Below are positions 55,326-64,000 of a stretch of 64,000 bases of DNA, piece after piece; the first letter of the stretch is position 1; every line of letters starts with the position of its first letter. The notes beneath the pieces were generated by a model. That model had not been told where the DNA came from, searched no databases, and was given only the letters and a program-made list of their open reading frames with translations. The stretch covers positions 392,017-456,016 of the forward strand of contig JAMLHC010000001.1 of NCBI GenBank assembly GCA_023957335.1, read 5' to 3'. Origin of the DNA: Bacteroidota bacterium. Its GTDB lineage: Bacteria; Bacteroidota; Bacteroidia; NS11-12g; UBA955. A program made the position numbers and the translations under genes.

Positions 55326-56329
55326 TAGCCAATAAGGTTTTTAATTTCAGCCAAAACATCATCTACACTAATAGTGCTCATAGGGATTTCGCCAGATTTA
55401 TAGAGGTAATCCGGATGAATCACTTTTGCTTTGTTGCCAAATGGATAAAACACCCCACGCGGCACAGGTCCATATAACCCAACCAATGGTGTACCGGCTA
55501 CATTAGCAATGTGCAAAGGTCCACTATCATTGCCCACATAAAGAGAAGCTTTTTTACAAAATTCAAAAAGTTGAGTAAGCGTAAACAAACCTACAAAATT
55601 CTCTGCCTTATTTTGCATCATGTTAATCAATGCTTGTATCCGTTCCGATTCTGACTGTGCACCAATAAACACAATGTTAAAACCATATCTTTCAATGATT
55701 ATATCAGCCAGATGAGCAAATCGTTCCTTCGCCCACTCTTTGATTGGTAGGTTTGATGTTGCATGAATAATGGCAAATTTTTGCAGATTCTTTTCCTGAA
55801 TAAAATTTTCAATAAAACCCTTGTCCTCGGGTGCCGTAAAGAATTCCGGCAGGGGCATTTCGACTTCACCTAAAATGGATTTAACTATCAAAAAATTTGT
55901 TTCTCTGTCGCTCTGAGTGCCGGATTCAGGTCTATGCCTGAAACGCACAGTTCCTCTATCCAAGCGAAATGACGGCCACCATCTGATTGACTTTAACAAA
56001 GTTTTTTTTGTTCCTCGCAATTCTACAACAAGGTCAAATCGTCTCTGCCATTCCTTCTCCGAAGTTAAAATTTCATCAACATGCGGATTATATTGCATGA
56101 AGGTTTTGCATATTGGCTTGCATAACAAACTGATTTTTGCATTAGGAAATTTGTTTTTTAATAGCTTAAAAACCGGGGTTGCGGACACCATATCTCCAAT
56201 TTCATCAATCTTAACTACCAGAATTTCATTAGGATTAACAGGTCTTTCACCCAACATATTGACACATGCAGAGAGCAGCGCATTGGAAGCAAAAAGTATT
56301 TTTTCCGGCAAATTGTGTAATAGTCGCAT
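55325..56329 (-). CDS. Glycosyltransferase family 9 (heptosyltransferase-like)
   Basis: A 334-residue ADP-heptose:LPS heptosyltransferase-family enzyme for lipopolysaccharide core or other glycan assembly. The N-terminal Rossmann domain has ILVVKIDEIGDMVSATPVF; the C-terminal nucleotide-sugar domain has IHATSNLPIKEWAKERFA and the hallmark GNDSGPLHIANVAGTPLVGL (about 268-287). Acceptor and sugar cannot be read. It is co-transcribed with rnhB, probably by chance of position. Confidence 0.88.
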   Translation of the reverse strand: MRLLHNLPEKILFASNALLSACVNMLGERPVNPNEILVVKIDEIGDMVSATPVFKLLKNKFPNAKISLLCKPICKTFMQYNPHVDEILTSEKEWQRRFDLVVELRGTKKTLLKSIRWWPSFRLDRGTVRFRHRPESGTQSDRETNFLIVKSILGEVEMPLPEFFTAPEDKGFIENFIQEKNLQKFAIIHATSNLPIKEWAKERFAHLADIIIERYGFNIVFIGAQSESERIQALINMMQNKAENFVGLFTLTQLFEFCKKASLYVGNDSGPLHIANVAGTPLVGLYGPVPRGVFYPFGNKAKVIHPDYLYKSGEIPMSTISVDDVLAEIKNLIG

Positions 56330-56437
56330 AGGTCAGAATCGCTTGGTAATATGAACAAGAGGAGCAACCAACTTCTGATTTTGGGTATTTATAGAAAAAG
56401 TCGGCATGTCGTTGCGAAAATAATGCTGATTTTGGGA

Positions 56438-56445
56438 TAATTTTG
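56438..56445 (+). promoter_or_regulatory. -7 element close to the histidine kinase start
   Basis: TAATTTTG is an exact -7 match that ends three to six bases before the GTG codons at 56448 and 56451. A TTG 23 bases upstream (56412-56414) may be the -33 element. The transcript would be leaderless or nearly so. Confidence 0.45.
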
Positions 56446-56447
56446 GC

Positions 56448-57632
56448 GTGGTGAATATTTTTTACACAAAACGCATAATCAAGATAGCCTTATTTATTGG
56501 CGCTCTATTCATTGGCACCTTTTCTCTTATATACACCAACAACTTGGTCAAGAAATTACGTATAGAAGAACAGAAAAAAATTGAAATCTGGGCAAAGGCA
56601 CAAGAACGACTTGCACAAGCCGAAGATGGAGCAGAGCTAAGCTTTTTTTACAGTATTGTAGAAGAAAATAAAACCATCCCTGTTATTCTCGAAACACCGG
56701 AGGGTCAATTAATTTATAGAAATTTAGATACAAGCAAAGCCAAAAATCCGGAATATGTACGAGCAAAATTAGAAGAAATGAAAAATGGCTACCCGCCCAT
56801 TACGATTAAAATAATGGATGACGAGGTAGGGCATTTGTATTACAGCGACTCTTATATTTTGAAACAGTTGCGCAATTATCCCATTTATCAATTAGGCATA
56901 GTTTCGTTGTTTATTTTTGTCTCCTACTTTGCTTTCTCTGTTGCTCGTAAATCCGAGCAAAACAAGGTCTGGGTGGGGCTGGCAAAAGAAACAGCTCATC
57001 AACTCGGGACTCCCATTTCGTCACTTCTGGCTTGGGCAGATTTGCTTGAAATTGATCCTGAACAAGCCACTCCTCAATCCATGCAGGAAATGAAACGGGA
57101 CATACAACGTCTGATTGTTATTACCGAACGATTCTCAAAGATTGGTTCTGAACCCGAATTACTGGTACAAAACATTAACAATGTGTTGGCAGAATCAATC
57201 GTTTATATGAAAACACGAACTTCAGACAAGATTGAGTATGTATTTGTTGAAAGGCACAAAGATTTATTGGTCAGATTAAATAAATCGTTGTTGGAATGGG
57301 TAATAGAAAACCTCTGTAAAAATGCTATTGATGCCATGAGTGGCAGCGGCAAAATCACGATTAGTATTTTCTTACTCAAACAAAAGGTTTATATTGATAT
57401 TTCTGATAATGGCAAAGGAATCCCATCAAATAAGTTCAAAACCATTTTCAAACCGGGATATACAACCAAGAAGCGTGGCTGGGGCCTAGGGCTATCTCTT
57501 GTGAGGCGTATTATAACCGAATATCACAGAGGAAGTATTTTTGTTAAAGAATCTATTCCGAATGAAAAGACCACATTCAGAATTATCATGAAATGTGAGA
57601 GCGCCCCAATCGGCACGCATTATCATGCTTGA
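56448..57632 (+). CDS. Orphan sensor histidine kinase
   Basis: A 394-residue membrane sensor kinase. Helices at about 10-30 and 143-165 enclose a periplasmic sensor of about 110 residues with no domain I recognise. The dimerisation/phosphoacceptor region has AHQLGTPISSLLAWADLLE with His184 as the phosphorylation site. The ATPase domain has the N-box NLCKNAIDAM, DNGKGIP and a GWGLGLSLVRRI G-box. No HAMP domain is seen and no response regulator is adjacent, so the partner is elsewhere. The start is GTG (56448 or 56451); the next ATG is far inside. It overlaps the convergent BASS gene by ten bases. Confidence 0.9.
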   Translation: MVNIFYTKRIIKIALFIGALFIGTFSLIYTNNLVKKLRIEEQKKIEIWAKAQERLAQAEDGAELSFFYSIVEENKTIPVILETPEGQLIYRNLDTSKAKNPEYVRAKLEEMKNGYPPITIKIMDDEVGHLYYSDSYILKQLRNYPIYQLGIVSLFIFVSYFAFSVARKSEQNKVWVGLAKETAHQLGTPISSLLAWADLLEIDPEQATPQSMQEMKRDIQRLIVITERFSKIGSEPELLVQNINNVLAESIVYMKTRTSDKIEYVFVERHKDLLVRLNKSLLEWVIENLCKNAIDAMSGSGKITISIFLLKQKVYIDISDNGKGIPSNKFKTIFKPGYTTKKRGWGLGLSLVRRIITEYHRGSIFVKESIPNEKTTFRIIMKCESAPIGTHYHA

Positions 57633-58543
57633 TGTCTAATTCGTTTCATCCACTTTTTCCAACTGTAATACATATACTTAAACAACCATGCAAAGACAAA
57701 AGTGGAGAAAAAACTAAAAGAGGCATAGACTAAAGCCGGCTTTTCCATATCTGTATTATTAATTAAAGTGCCTGCTATCAACAAAGCCATTGCGGTGTTT
57801 TGCAATCCGACTTCTATCAGTATAGTCAAGCGATTGCGAAAATTAACATTGACTAAAGTACCGACAATAAACCCAAAAAGCATACCGACAAAATTTATCA
57901 AAAGACCAGGCAACAACATTAATAGAAATTCTTCGCTACTGATTTTAGTTCCCCCTGATTCTTTGTCTGCTAATATCTTGACAGAAAAAATAAATAGCAA
58001 TAAGATAGGAAGAATATACCTCAAAATAGGTTTGGCTCGTTTGGCAATGGTTTTAAATTTAGCTCTCACCATAACACCAATAATTGTTGGCAAAACGGTT
58101 ACAAAAAAGATAATTAAAAAAGTATCCCAAAATTGAAGTATAAATGCAACCGCGTGTTCGTGCAGAAAAAAGTCCAATGCCAAATTGGTAAAAACAGGTA
58201 CAGTTATCAGCGTAATGATAGCATTAAAAACAGTCATTGAAATAGACAATGCAGTGTTCCCATTCATCAAAAAACTTAATAAATTTGAACTAATACCGGA
58301 AGGACAAATAGTAATAATAAAAAATCCCACTTTTAGAACCGGACTAATATCAGTAAAATACATGATGAGAACAGCCGCCATAGGAAGCAATATAATTTGT
58401 GAGAATAGACCAATCGTGAGAGATTTGGGGTTTGTCAACAGGTTTGCAAAATTTTGTTTAGTCAGAGTTAAACCCAGACTGAACGTAATCAGTGCCAAAG
58501 TAACATTTACCAGAGTATCAATATTGACTGTGCTTGTAAACAT
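57623..58543 (-). CDS. Bile acid:sodium symporter (BASS) family transporter
   Basis: A 306-residue protein with about nine hydrophobic helices. It fits the BASS family: an early LITFSLGLTLTKQNFANLL, the sodium-site-like CPSGISSNLLSFLMNGNTALS (about 97-117, read in parts) and EVGLQNTAMALLIAGTL near residue 250. These carriers bring organic anions such as pantoate, pyruvate or sulfated compounds into the cell with Na+. The substrate is unknown. It is followed (upstream on the minus strand, 15 bases away) by a LysE-family gene, so the two may be co-expressed. Confidence 0.85.
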   Translation of the reverse strand: MFTSTVNIDTLVNVTLALITFSLGLTLTKQNFANLLTNPKSLTIGLFSQIILLPMAAVLIMYFTDISPVLKVGFFIITICPSGISSNLLSFLMNGNTALSISMTVFNAIITLITVPVFTNLALDFFLHEHAVAFILQFWDTFLIIFFVTVLPTIIGVMVRAKFKTIAKRAKPILRYILPILLLFIFSVKILADKESGGTKISSEEFLLMLLPGLLINFVGMLFGFIVGTLVNVNFRNRLTILIEVGLQNTAMALLIAGTLINNTDMEKPALVYASFSFFSTFVFAWLFKYMYYSWKKWMKRIRHQA

Positions 58544-58558
58544 ATTTTACTTTACAAA

Positions 58559-59197
58559 TTAGGCAAATATTAATCTAAAAAAAGAAAAGATAAAGACCAA
58601 TCCTATAATAATAAAAACACCTCCGAAATATCGGTTGAGGTGATAAAAAGTTCTATGACCTATTTTACGACCAATAAAATCAGCCATAACAACCTTTAGA
58701 ACATCCATCATATAAAGGGTAGCAAGGATACCCAAAAGATTTAGTACCAGGTTCATTCTGTAATGTTCGCCCGAACTATATTTCAGACTGATTGCGCCCA
58801 AAACATTAAACCATAACACAAAAGTAAACGGGTTGATTAAGTTTAATCCAAAACCACTCAGCAAACTCTTGCCTCCTTTGGTTCTTTCTCGGTATGATTG
58901 GAGAAAAAGCCTGTAGGAACTTTTAACATATTTTAACCCTAAAACTATCATGGCAGCTCCTGCCGCCAGACTATAAAACTGTTTGAAATGTACATTCTCA
59001 AACAGACCTGACAGCCCGTAAATCAACAATAACACCACGACTAAATCACTCAACACCACACCGGTAGCCAACCACATCCCTTTGAATTTTCCGGACTGCA
59101 TACTCACATTCAGCAGCTTAAAGAAAGCAGGCCCAAAGAGTAGAAGAGAGATTAGTATTCCCTCAATCAATCCTTTAAAAAATGGCATCAACAGCAT
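58559..59197 (-). CDS. LysE family transporter
   Basis: A 212-residue membrane protein with about six helices. The N-terminus GPAFFKLLNVSMQSGKFKG with ATGVVLSDLVVVLLLIYGL (about 45-63) is the LysE/RhtB signature region, and INPFTFVLWFNVLG (about 130-143) is the second conserved block. The family exports amino acids and small metabolites. Substrate is not predictable. It is divergent from the OsmC gene and 15 bases upstream of the BASS gene. Confidence 0.85.
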   Translation of the reverse strand: MLLMPFFKGLIEGILISLLLFGPAFFKLLNVSMQSGKFKGMWLATGVVLSDLVVVLLLIYGLSGLFENVHFKQFYSLAAGAAMIVLGLKYVKSSYRLFLQSYRERTKGGKSLLSGFGLNLINPFTFVLWFNVLGAISLKYSSGEHYRMNLVLNLLGILATLYMMDVLKVVMADFIGRKIGHRTFYHLNRYFGGVFIIIGLVFIFSFFRLIFA

Positions 59198-59269
59198 TTG
59201 CTACTATCGTTAAGAACGCAAAGATTGAGGAATTTTTGTAACTTCGCAACAAAACTTATTATAAATCTT

Positions 59270-59686
59270 ATGACTATCCACAATCTCACACTTAACCACC
59301 ATACAGGCATGGAATTCTCAACCGAAATCAACGGGTTCCCGCTTATACTCAATGGCGCAACTCTCACCAATGACAAGCCTGCAGGAATATCGCCCAAAAA
59401 ATTGTTGCTGGCAGCCATTACGGGTTGTACCGCAATGGATATCACAAGTCTTTTGGAAAAAATGCGGGTTCATTATACCGATTTTTCGATTGTTATTGAA
59501 GCACCTTTAGGTGAAGAACACCCCAAAACCTATCTCAAATATGACCTTGTTTACAAAATTAGAATTGATAACGCGGATAGGGATAAAATGGAGAAAGCAG
59601 TAAATCTGTCTATGTCTAAATACTGTGGCGTAAGTGCCATGTTGGGTAAGTCAGCTCCTGTAAACTTCCGAATAGAATATCTTTAA
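59270..59686 (+). CDS. OsmC family protein
   Basis: A 138-residue OsmC/Ohr-type protein. The likely start is the ATG at 59270 (MTIHNLTLNHHTGMEF); the frame extends upstream to 59198 but those 24 residues do not fit the family. The first cysteine of the peroxidatic pair lies in LLAAITGCTAMDI and the second in MSKYCGVSAML. The family reduces organic hydroperoxides using these thiols; many members have unknown substrates. It has its own transcript between two minus-strand genes. Confidence 0.88.
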   Translation: MTIHNLTLNHHTGMEFSTEINGFPLILNGATLTNDKPAGISPKKLLLAAITGCTAMDITSLLEKMRVHYTDFSIVIEAPLGEEHPKTYLKYDLVYKIRIDNADRDKMEKAVNLSMSKYCGVSAMLGKSAPVNFRIEYL

Positions 59687-59740
59687 TAAAGAATAAGATA
59701 AAAAGTTCTAATTCCAATCTGAGTAGCAAATAAAATCGGC

Positions 59741-60559
59741 TCAATTGAACAAGTTGCTGAACAAAACATAAATCCAGACAACAGCAATCAATCCATCGAA
59801 TCTGTCCCAAACTCCACCATGCCCCGGCAATAGGTTGCCGCTATCTTTTGCACCTGCCATACGCTTTACCGCAGACTGAATGAGGTCTCCTACTGTAGCC
59901 GCTGTCCCAAAGAGAACGCCCGCAACTACATGAGCATACCATGAGATTTGGGTTGAAAAAAGACCAAATCTGAACATCAAAAACGAAGCTAAGCCGGCAA
60001 ACAACATTCCCGAAACAAATCCTTCGATGGTCTTATTAGGAGAAATTTTGGGCATTAGTTTATGTTTACCAAAGGTTTTCCCTCCTAAATAAGCAAAAGT
60101 GTCGTTGCTCCAAACTATGACTAAAAGGTAAATAAAGAGTTGATAATTATAGCTGCCATCTTGTGTATCTATCAGAGGTATCAAAAAAGCAAAAGGAAGT
60201 ACAAAATAAACGAAACCTATTAATAATAAGCCAGGGGGCATGAAAACATCATTCTTGATTGAAAACAAATTATAGACTAATAAGCCTAATGAAACAGCTA
60301 TTAAACTGCCTGTTACCGGAATATCATATTCCCAAATAAAAACAGCATAAACAAGCAAAATCAACGCAGCGGTTATTGCCCCAAAATATGGATTGACACT
60401 ATATTCTTTCTTTTGGTATAGCCGTAAAAACTCAAACAAACTCATGGCACTTATAAGTGTGATGAGCACTCGAATGCTTTCCACTCGCCACAATACTGCT
60501 CCCAAAACAACAACCACAAATACAATACCCGTTAAGGCTCTTTGCATAAAATTACTCAT
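59741..60559 (-). CDS. cdsA: Phosphatidate cytidylyltransferase
   Basis: A 272-residue membrane enzyme that makes CDP-diacylglycerol from phosphatidate and CTP. About seven helices precede the family signature SAVKRMAGAKDSGNLLPGHG followed by GVWDRFDG. An earlier block SNDTFAYLGGKTFGKHK supports it. The start is the ATG at 60559 (MSNFMQRALTG), which overlaps the CPBP gene's stop by eight bases and follows a GGAGG; a longer frame to 60649 overlaps that gene and is unlikely. Confidence 0.93.
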   Translation of the reverse strand: MSNFMQRALTGIVFVVVVLGAVLWRVESIRVLITLISAMSLFEFLRLYQKKEYSVNPYFGAITAALILLVYAVFIWEYDIPVTGSLIAVSLGLLVYNLFSIKNDVFMPPGLLLIGFVYFVLPFAFLIPLIDTQDGSYNYQLFIYLLVIVWSNDTFAYLGGKTFGKHKLMPKISPNKTIEGFVSGMLFAGLASFLMFRFGLFSTQISWYAHVVAGVLFGTAATVGDLIQSAVKRMAGAKDSGNLLPGHGGVWDRFDGLIAVVWIYVLFSNLFN

Positions 60560-61517
60560 CCTCACCTCCTGTTTTAAGCTGTTCTTCACTGATAGCCGGT
60601 TTCTTAGGAAACATTTTAAATAAAAAATACAGCCCGGCACATAAGCCAATTAAAGAAGGAATAAACCAAGTTACTCCCGGCATATAGTCGTCTTGCATAA
60701 ACTCTTTTGTATCAACGTCTTCCATAAAGTACGTAAGCGCCACAATAAATCCATTATGGACAAAATGCATCAAGATTGTATAAAAGAGGCTCCCCGTTCT
60801 GTAATAGATATATCCAAACAATAATCCCACATAAAAAATAGGAATAATTTGCTGAAATCTGAAATGAAACAAAGAAAAAACCAATGCGCTCACCACTACA
60901 CCCACAAGCACAGAACCAAACCACTCCGACACAAAGCGTTGCAACAAACCTCTGAAAAAGACTTCTTCTACAAACGCAGGTAAAAGAGCCATCACAAAAA
61001 GTCTTACAATCAAATCCCACATATTATTCATCACCAAAAGTGAGTCAGTCAATGCAGACATTTTTTCATTCATCGCCTCCGTCATTTCCTTAAAACCGCC
61101 AAGTTCAGGAACAGGAATACGATGATTTAATGCTCCCAACATATTGACAACAGCAATATTTGACAAAATAACAATGAGGCAAAGTAATAAAGCCTTAGGA
61201 GCAGGTAAATAATTTAGCTTCAAATAGTCAAAAGCCTTGTATCTATAAGACTTTAGAAAGACGAACGCAGTAACAAAAAAACCACCAAAAGAGGTGATAA
61301 TTTGCAACCAAAGCATAATTTGTATGCCATTATCATATTGAGAAGGAGCACTGAGAATCAGAGGTATATCTTCAAACGTAACATCATACATTCTGGTAAC
61401 TAACACAAATCCCAGAAGTGGGAAAATCATTAAGTTACAAAGAATGAAAATTCCCACCAACACAAGAAAGCGAGAAGAATACTGAACTCTGTGGGTAGTG
61501 TCGGACAAAGATTGCAT
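60552..61517 (-). CDS. CPBP family intramembrane metalloprotease
   Basis: A 321-residue integral membrane protein with about eight helices. The CAAX-protease/bacteriocin-processing (Abi) domain has VEEVFFRGLLQRF (about 185-197, the EExxxR motif), SLFHFRFQQ and a later HFVHNGFIV. These Glu and His residues would bind a metal. Role is unknown; in bacteria members process peptides or act in stress. It overlaps cdsA by eight bases, so the two are coupled. Confidence 0.88.
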   Translation of the reverse strand: MQSLSDTTHRVQYSSRFLVLVGIFILCNLMIFPLLGFVLVTRMYDVTFEDIPLILSAPSQYDNGIQIMLWLQIITSFGGFFVTAFVFLKSYRYKAFDYLKLNYLPAPKALLLCLIVILSNIAVVNMLGALNHRIPVPELGGFKEMTEAMNEKMSALTDSLLVMNNMWDLIVRLFVMALLPAFVEEVFFRGLLQRFVSEWFGSVLVGVVVSALVFSLFHFRFQQIIPIFYVGLLFGYIYYRTGSLFYTILMHFVHNGFIVALTYFMEDVDTKEFMQDDYMPGVTWFIPSLIGLCAGLYFLFKMFPKKPAISEEQLKTGGEDE

Positions 61518-61524
61518 AAATACT

Positions 61525-61532
61525 TACTTTTG
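61525..61532 (+). promoter_or_regulatory. -7 element before the dihydrouridine synthase gene
   Basis: TACTTTTG is an exact TAnnTTTG match 25 bases before the proposed TTG start at 61558. No convincing -33 element is present at the expected distance. Confidence 0.4.
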
Positions 61533-61557
61533 CGGAGGTAAAAAACTCTGTGCAAAT

Positions 61558-62559
61558 TTGGTAAAAATAGCCGATATACAACTACCTGATTTTCCTTTGC
61601 TGTTGGCACCTATGGAAGATGTGAGCGACCCTCCTTTTCGCTATGTGTGCAAAATCAACGGAGCAGACCTGATGTACACAGAATTTATATCCTCCGAAGG
61701 TTTGATTCGCGATGCTGCCAAAAGCACACAAAAATTAGATGTGTTTGAATACGAGCGTCCTATTGGAATACAACTCTTTGGAGGCGAAATTGACAGCATG
61801 AAAGAAGCGTGCGAAATTGCCACCCAAGCCCACCCTGATTTAATAGATATTAACTACGGCTGTCCGGTAAAGAAAGTAGTGTGCAAAGGCGCAGGAGCCG
61901 GCATTTTGACCAATATTCCCAAAATGAAAGCAATTACGGATGCTATGGTAAAGGCTACTCACCTACCTGTTACAGTAAAAACCAGACTGGGCTGGGACGA
62001 CTGTACAAAAAATATTGAATCCGTAGCCGAACAGTTGCAAGATGTGGGTATCAAAGCACTCACAATTCACGGAAGAACACGGGTGCAATTATATAAAGGC
62101 AGTGCTGACTGGACTCTTATCGGAAAAATCAAAGAAAATCCTCGCATACACATACCCATATTTGGCAATGGAGATATCGACTCCCCTCAAAAAGCACTTG
62201 AAATGAAACAAGTGTTTGGCGTTGACGGAATCATGATTGGCAGAGCGGCCATTGGCTATCCGTGGATTTTCAGAGAAATCAAACATTATTTAAAAACGGG
62301 AGAAACACTTCCCCCGCCTACTTTAGAAGAACGTGTAACAACCTGCAAAATTCATTTTGAAAAAAATATTGAATGGAAGGGTGAGCATATTGGTATTTTT
62401 GAAATGCGAAGACATTATGCCGGATATTTTAAAGGATTACCGGATTTTAAACCTTTTCGAACCTTACTTGTATCTTCCCACAATGTCAATGAAATCAAGG
62501 AAATACTCGAACAAATTGTCACTAAATACAGTGGGATAGAAAATTATAGCATGGTTTAA
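61558..62559 (+). CDS. dusB: tRNA-dihydrouridine synthase (DusB type)
   Basis: A 333-residue FMN enzyme that reduces uridines in the D-loop of tRNA. It opens with the FMN site LLLAPMEDVSDPPFR and has EFISSEGL, the catalytic block NYGCPVKKVVCKGAGAGIL, and GIMIGRAAIGYPWIF. The proposed start is TTG at 61558 (LVKIADIQLPDFP) because homologues start with MVKI or similar here; an ATG at 61498 would add 20 residues that do not fit and would overlap the divergent gene. Confidence in the function is high and in the start moderate. Confidence 0.9.
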   Translation: MVKIADIQLPDFPLLLAPMEDVSDPPFRYVCKINGADLMYTEFISSEGLIRDAAKSTQKLDVFEYERPIGIQLFGGEIDSMKEACEIATQAHPDLIDINYGCPVKKVVCKGAGAGILTNIPKMKAITDAMVKATHLPVTVKTRLGWDDCTKNIESVAEQLQDVGIKALTIHGRTRVQLYKGSADWTLIGKIKENPRIHIPIFGNGDIDSPQKALEMKQVFGVDGIMIGRAAIGYPWIFREIKHYLKTGETLPPPTLEERVTTCKIHFEKNIEWKGEHIGIFEMRRHYAGYFKGLPDFKPFRTLLVSSHNVNEIKEILEQIVTKYSGIENYSMV

Positions 62560-62778
62560 TGCTTTTTATTTTAGCAAAACAATTTTCCGGTTCACTCCTA
62601 TTGAATTACAAGCGCTAAGCCCCGACAAATACATAACATCCGGCAGAGCTGACGACAATCTCATAAAGACCAAAAACATATCTTGCGTTCAATTTGTTTA
62701 AAATTTGTCACAAAAAATATATCCGAACGATAACAAATAATCTATTTTTACACCGTGACAACATATCATATAATAATT

Positions 62779-64000
62779 ATGCGAATCAAATTTTTACATT
62801 TCATTACCCTCTTATGCTTCATATTGATGTACAGTGATGGCTTATTTGCTCAAAAAACCCGCTGGCCCTACATGGTCGAAGGTAGTGACAACGGCAGAGG
62901 CGTACCCAAGGTTTGGAGCTATGGCTATAACAGCAATGCCATTACCCCGTATAAAGACAGAAAAGAAGGCAAGACAATAAAGCCGGGCAAAAAACCCACA
63001 GTCTTGCATTTTCAATATGAAAAATTTGAAGCCTGTCAAGTAGTTGTAACAGAGACATATAACCCAGGTGCGATTACTAAAGTCATAATTGGATACAAAC
63101 CAAAAGGCAAAGGGAAAACCGTCAAAAAAACAGTTTGGGAAGGTGCGGCACAAGCCACTCCACAAAAATATACCGTTAAATACTTTCACTTTGACATGAC
63201 CCCCAATGTCACAGATGTTTGGGTATATGTAGATTATGCAGCTATAGAAGGGGTAAACCAATATGGAGGAGTGTGTTTATCCAACTCTTCTAAAAATTAT
63301 TATCCGAAGGTCAATGTTCCAAAGAGCAAAATATTTGCAGAAAATGTCAAAAAATTGAATGATGACATCAATGGGGAGAAAAACCCATCAGGATTAATAT
63401 TGTCCGCTGACAATAAGTACTTGTATTTTTCTCACATGGAGAAAAATCGAGAGCAAATCTATCGTGCAGAGCTAAATGATGAAAATCAAATTGTAAAAGT
63501 TATCCCGAGTGATTTTAATTTACCCCGAAGCAAATCCAAAACCTGCGGACTCATTGGTATTAGTCAGGACAACAATATTGGGTATGTGTCCGACATGAAG
63601 CTCTCCCGATTTGAATTTTATAAAACCTATGTAGGGAAATCAATCTTTGGCAATCCAAAATGGAAATATGAAAAAGAAAAGATTAAAAAATACAATAACG
63701 GAGGAATTTTTCTTGATTATGTAATGAGCTATGACGGCAACGTAGTGATTTTGGGTTATAAAGAAAAAAGCGATTTAGGCGACAGATACAAAGAAGATTT
63801 ATATGTTTCAATAAAAGATGAACGCGGCAATTGGACTCCATTCAAACACATGGGATTCGACATTAACTCCTTAGGTACTGAGACTCCTTGTTATCTGGCT
63901 CCCGACAACAAAACTCTTTACTTTTCATCATCCGGCAGAATAGGCTTTGGACAAGGTGATATATATGTAACAAAAAGACTTGACGACACTTGGACTAATT
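62779..64000 (+). CDS. PD40 beta-propeller exported protein, 3' end outside the window
   Basis: The frame starts at ATG 62779 and stays open to the window edge (407 codons seen). A signal peptide (1-24, ending GLFA) leads to an unassigned domain of about 150 residues. Then WD40-like PD40 repeats appear, with SGLILSADNKYLYFSH, a later YVMSYDGNVVILGY and LAPDNKTLYFSSSGRIGFGQ followed by GDIYVTKR. In Bacteroidota such propellers often precede an OmpA peptidoglycan-binding domain, which may lie beyond the edge. Some relatives belong to the T9SS machinery, but that cannot be decided here. Confidence 0.8.
   Translation, partial: MRIKFLHFITLLCFILMYSDGLFAQKTRWPYMVEGSDNGRGVPKVWSYGYNSNAITPYKDRKEGKTIKPGKKPTVLHFQYEKFEACQVVVTETYNPGAITKVIIGYKPKGKGKTVKKTVWEGAAQATPQKYTVKYFHFDMTPNVTDVWVYVDYAAIEGVNQYGGVCLSNSSKNYYPKVNVPKSKIFAENVKKLNDDINGEKNPSGLILSADNKYLYFSHMEKNREQIYRAELNDENQIVKVIPSDFNLPRSKSKTCGLIGISQDNNIGYVSDMKLSRFEFYKTYVGKSIFGNPKWKYEKEKIKKYNNGGIFLDYVMSYDGNVVILGYKEKSDLGDRYKEDLYVSIKDERGNWTPFKHMGFDINSLGTETPCYLAPDNKTLYFSSSGRIGFGQGDIYVTKRLDDTWTN

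Noticed and set aside
61498-61557. Longer dusB start at ATG 61498
   Set aside because: The extra 20 residues do not fit the family, overlap the divergent CPBP gene and would lie upstream of the -7 element.
62842-63261. Minus-strand 139-codon frame near the window end
   Set aside because: It is antisense to a continuous plus-strand gene with signal peptide and PD40 repeats, and its Phe/Cys-rich product is typical of an antisense shadow.
1-64000. CRISPR arrays, rRNA or tRNA genes
   Set aside because: No regularly spaced short repeats, no cas genes, and no cloverleaf-like sequences ending in a GGTTCGAATC arm were found in the gaps on either strand by eye.

Overview
The window is a stretch of AT-rich chromosome from a member of the Bacteroidota. 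The evidence is a set of lineage-typical traits: type IX secretion C-terminal signals (the 162-aa protein at 2704 and the giant PKD protein at 42861), a gldA-gldF-gldG cluster, two carboxypeptidase-regulatory/TonB-type outer membrane proteins, an S46 dipeptidyl-peptidase, a glycine-lipid acyltransferase pair, an Act (alternative complex III) respiratory cluster, and repeated -7 promoter elements of the form TAnnTTTG. Order or family cannot be fixed from sequence alone.

Layout. 1-1650: the 3' part of aroA, then an hsp20 gene with a strong terminator. 1700-5240 is the accessory part: a small exported protein, a gene-poor stretch, a T9SS-sorted protein, a C-type-lectin-like (DUF1566/Lcl-type) surface protein with a hypervariable-looking C-terminus, an Avd-like four-helix protein, and broken IS3-type transposase debris. 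The lectin-like gene, a hairpin just after it and the Avd gene together look like the target half of a diversity-generating retroelement (DGR). Neither its reverse transcriptase nor its template repeat is in the window. 5244-10518: an unknown membrane protein, the lipid acyltransferase pair glsA/glsB-like and a DPP7-like peptidase. 10578-25534 is one long minus-strand block: actABCDEF, a terminator, then korA-korB-hscA-OMP-DUF2007.

25827-38902: an exported unknown, a SulP transporter fused to STAS and beta-carbonic anhydrase, a TonB-type beta-barrel protein, gldA-gldF-gldG, a DUF4256 protein and xseA-xseB. 38924-52655: a very large TraB/GumN protein, a 2472-aa PKD-repeat adhesin with a gliding-associated C-terminal (type B T9SS) domain, and a TonB-dependent receptor. 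53032-64000: an FMN-binding glutamate synthase-like protein, rnhB with a family 9 glycosyltransferase, an orphan histidine kinase, BASS and LysE family transporters, an OsmC protein, cdsA with a CPBP protease, a DusB-type tRNA-dihydrouridine synthase, and the 5' part of a PD40 beta-propeller protein.

How the parts fit. ActABCDEF would oxidise menaquinol and pass electrons to c-type haems; ActA carries two extra mono-haem domains made by duplication. KorAB makes or uses reduced ferredoxin in 2-oxoacid metabolism, and HscA next to it would serve Fe-S cluster assembly, which both KorB and ActB need. The surface genes (DGR target, PKD adhesin, T9SS-sorted protein, beta-barrels, Gld transporter) suggest a cell that invests heavily in its surface. 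The most unusual locus is the orphan DGR target/Avd pair at 3198-4640.
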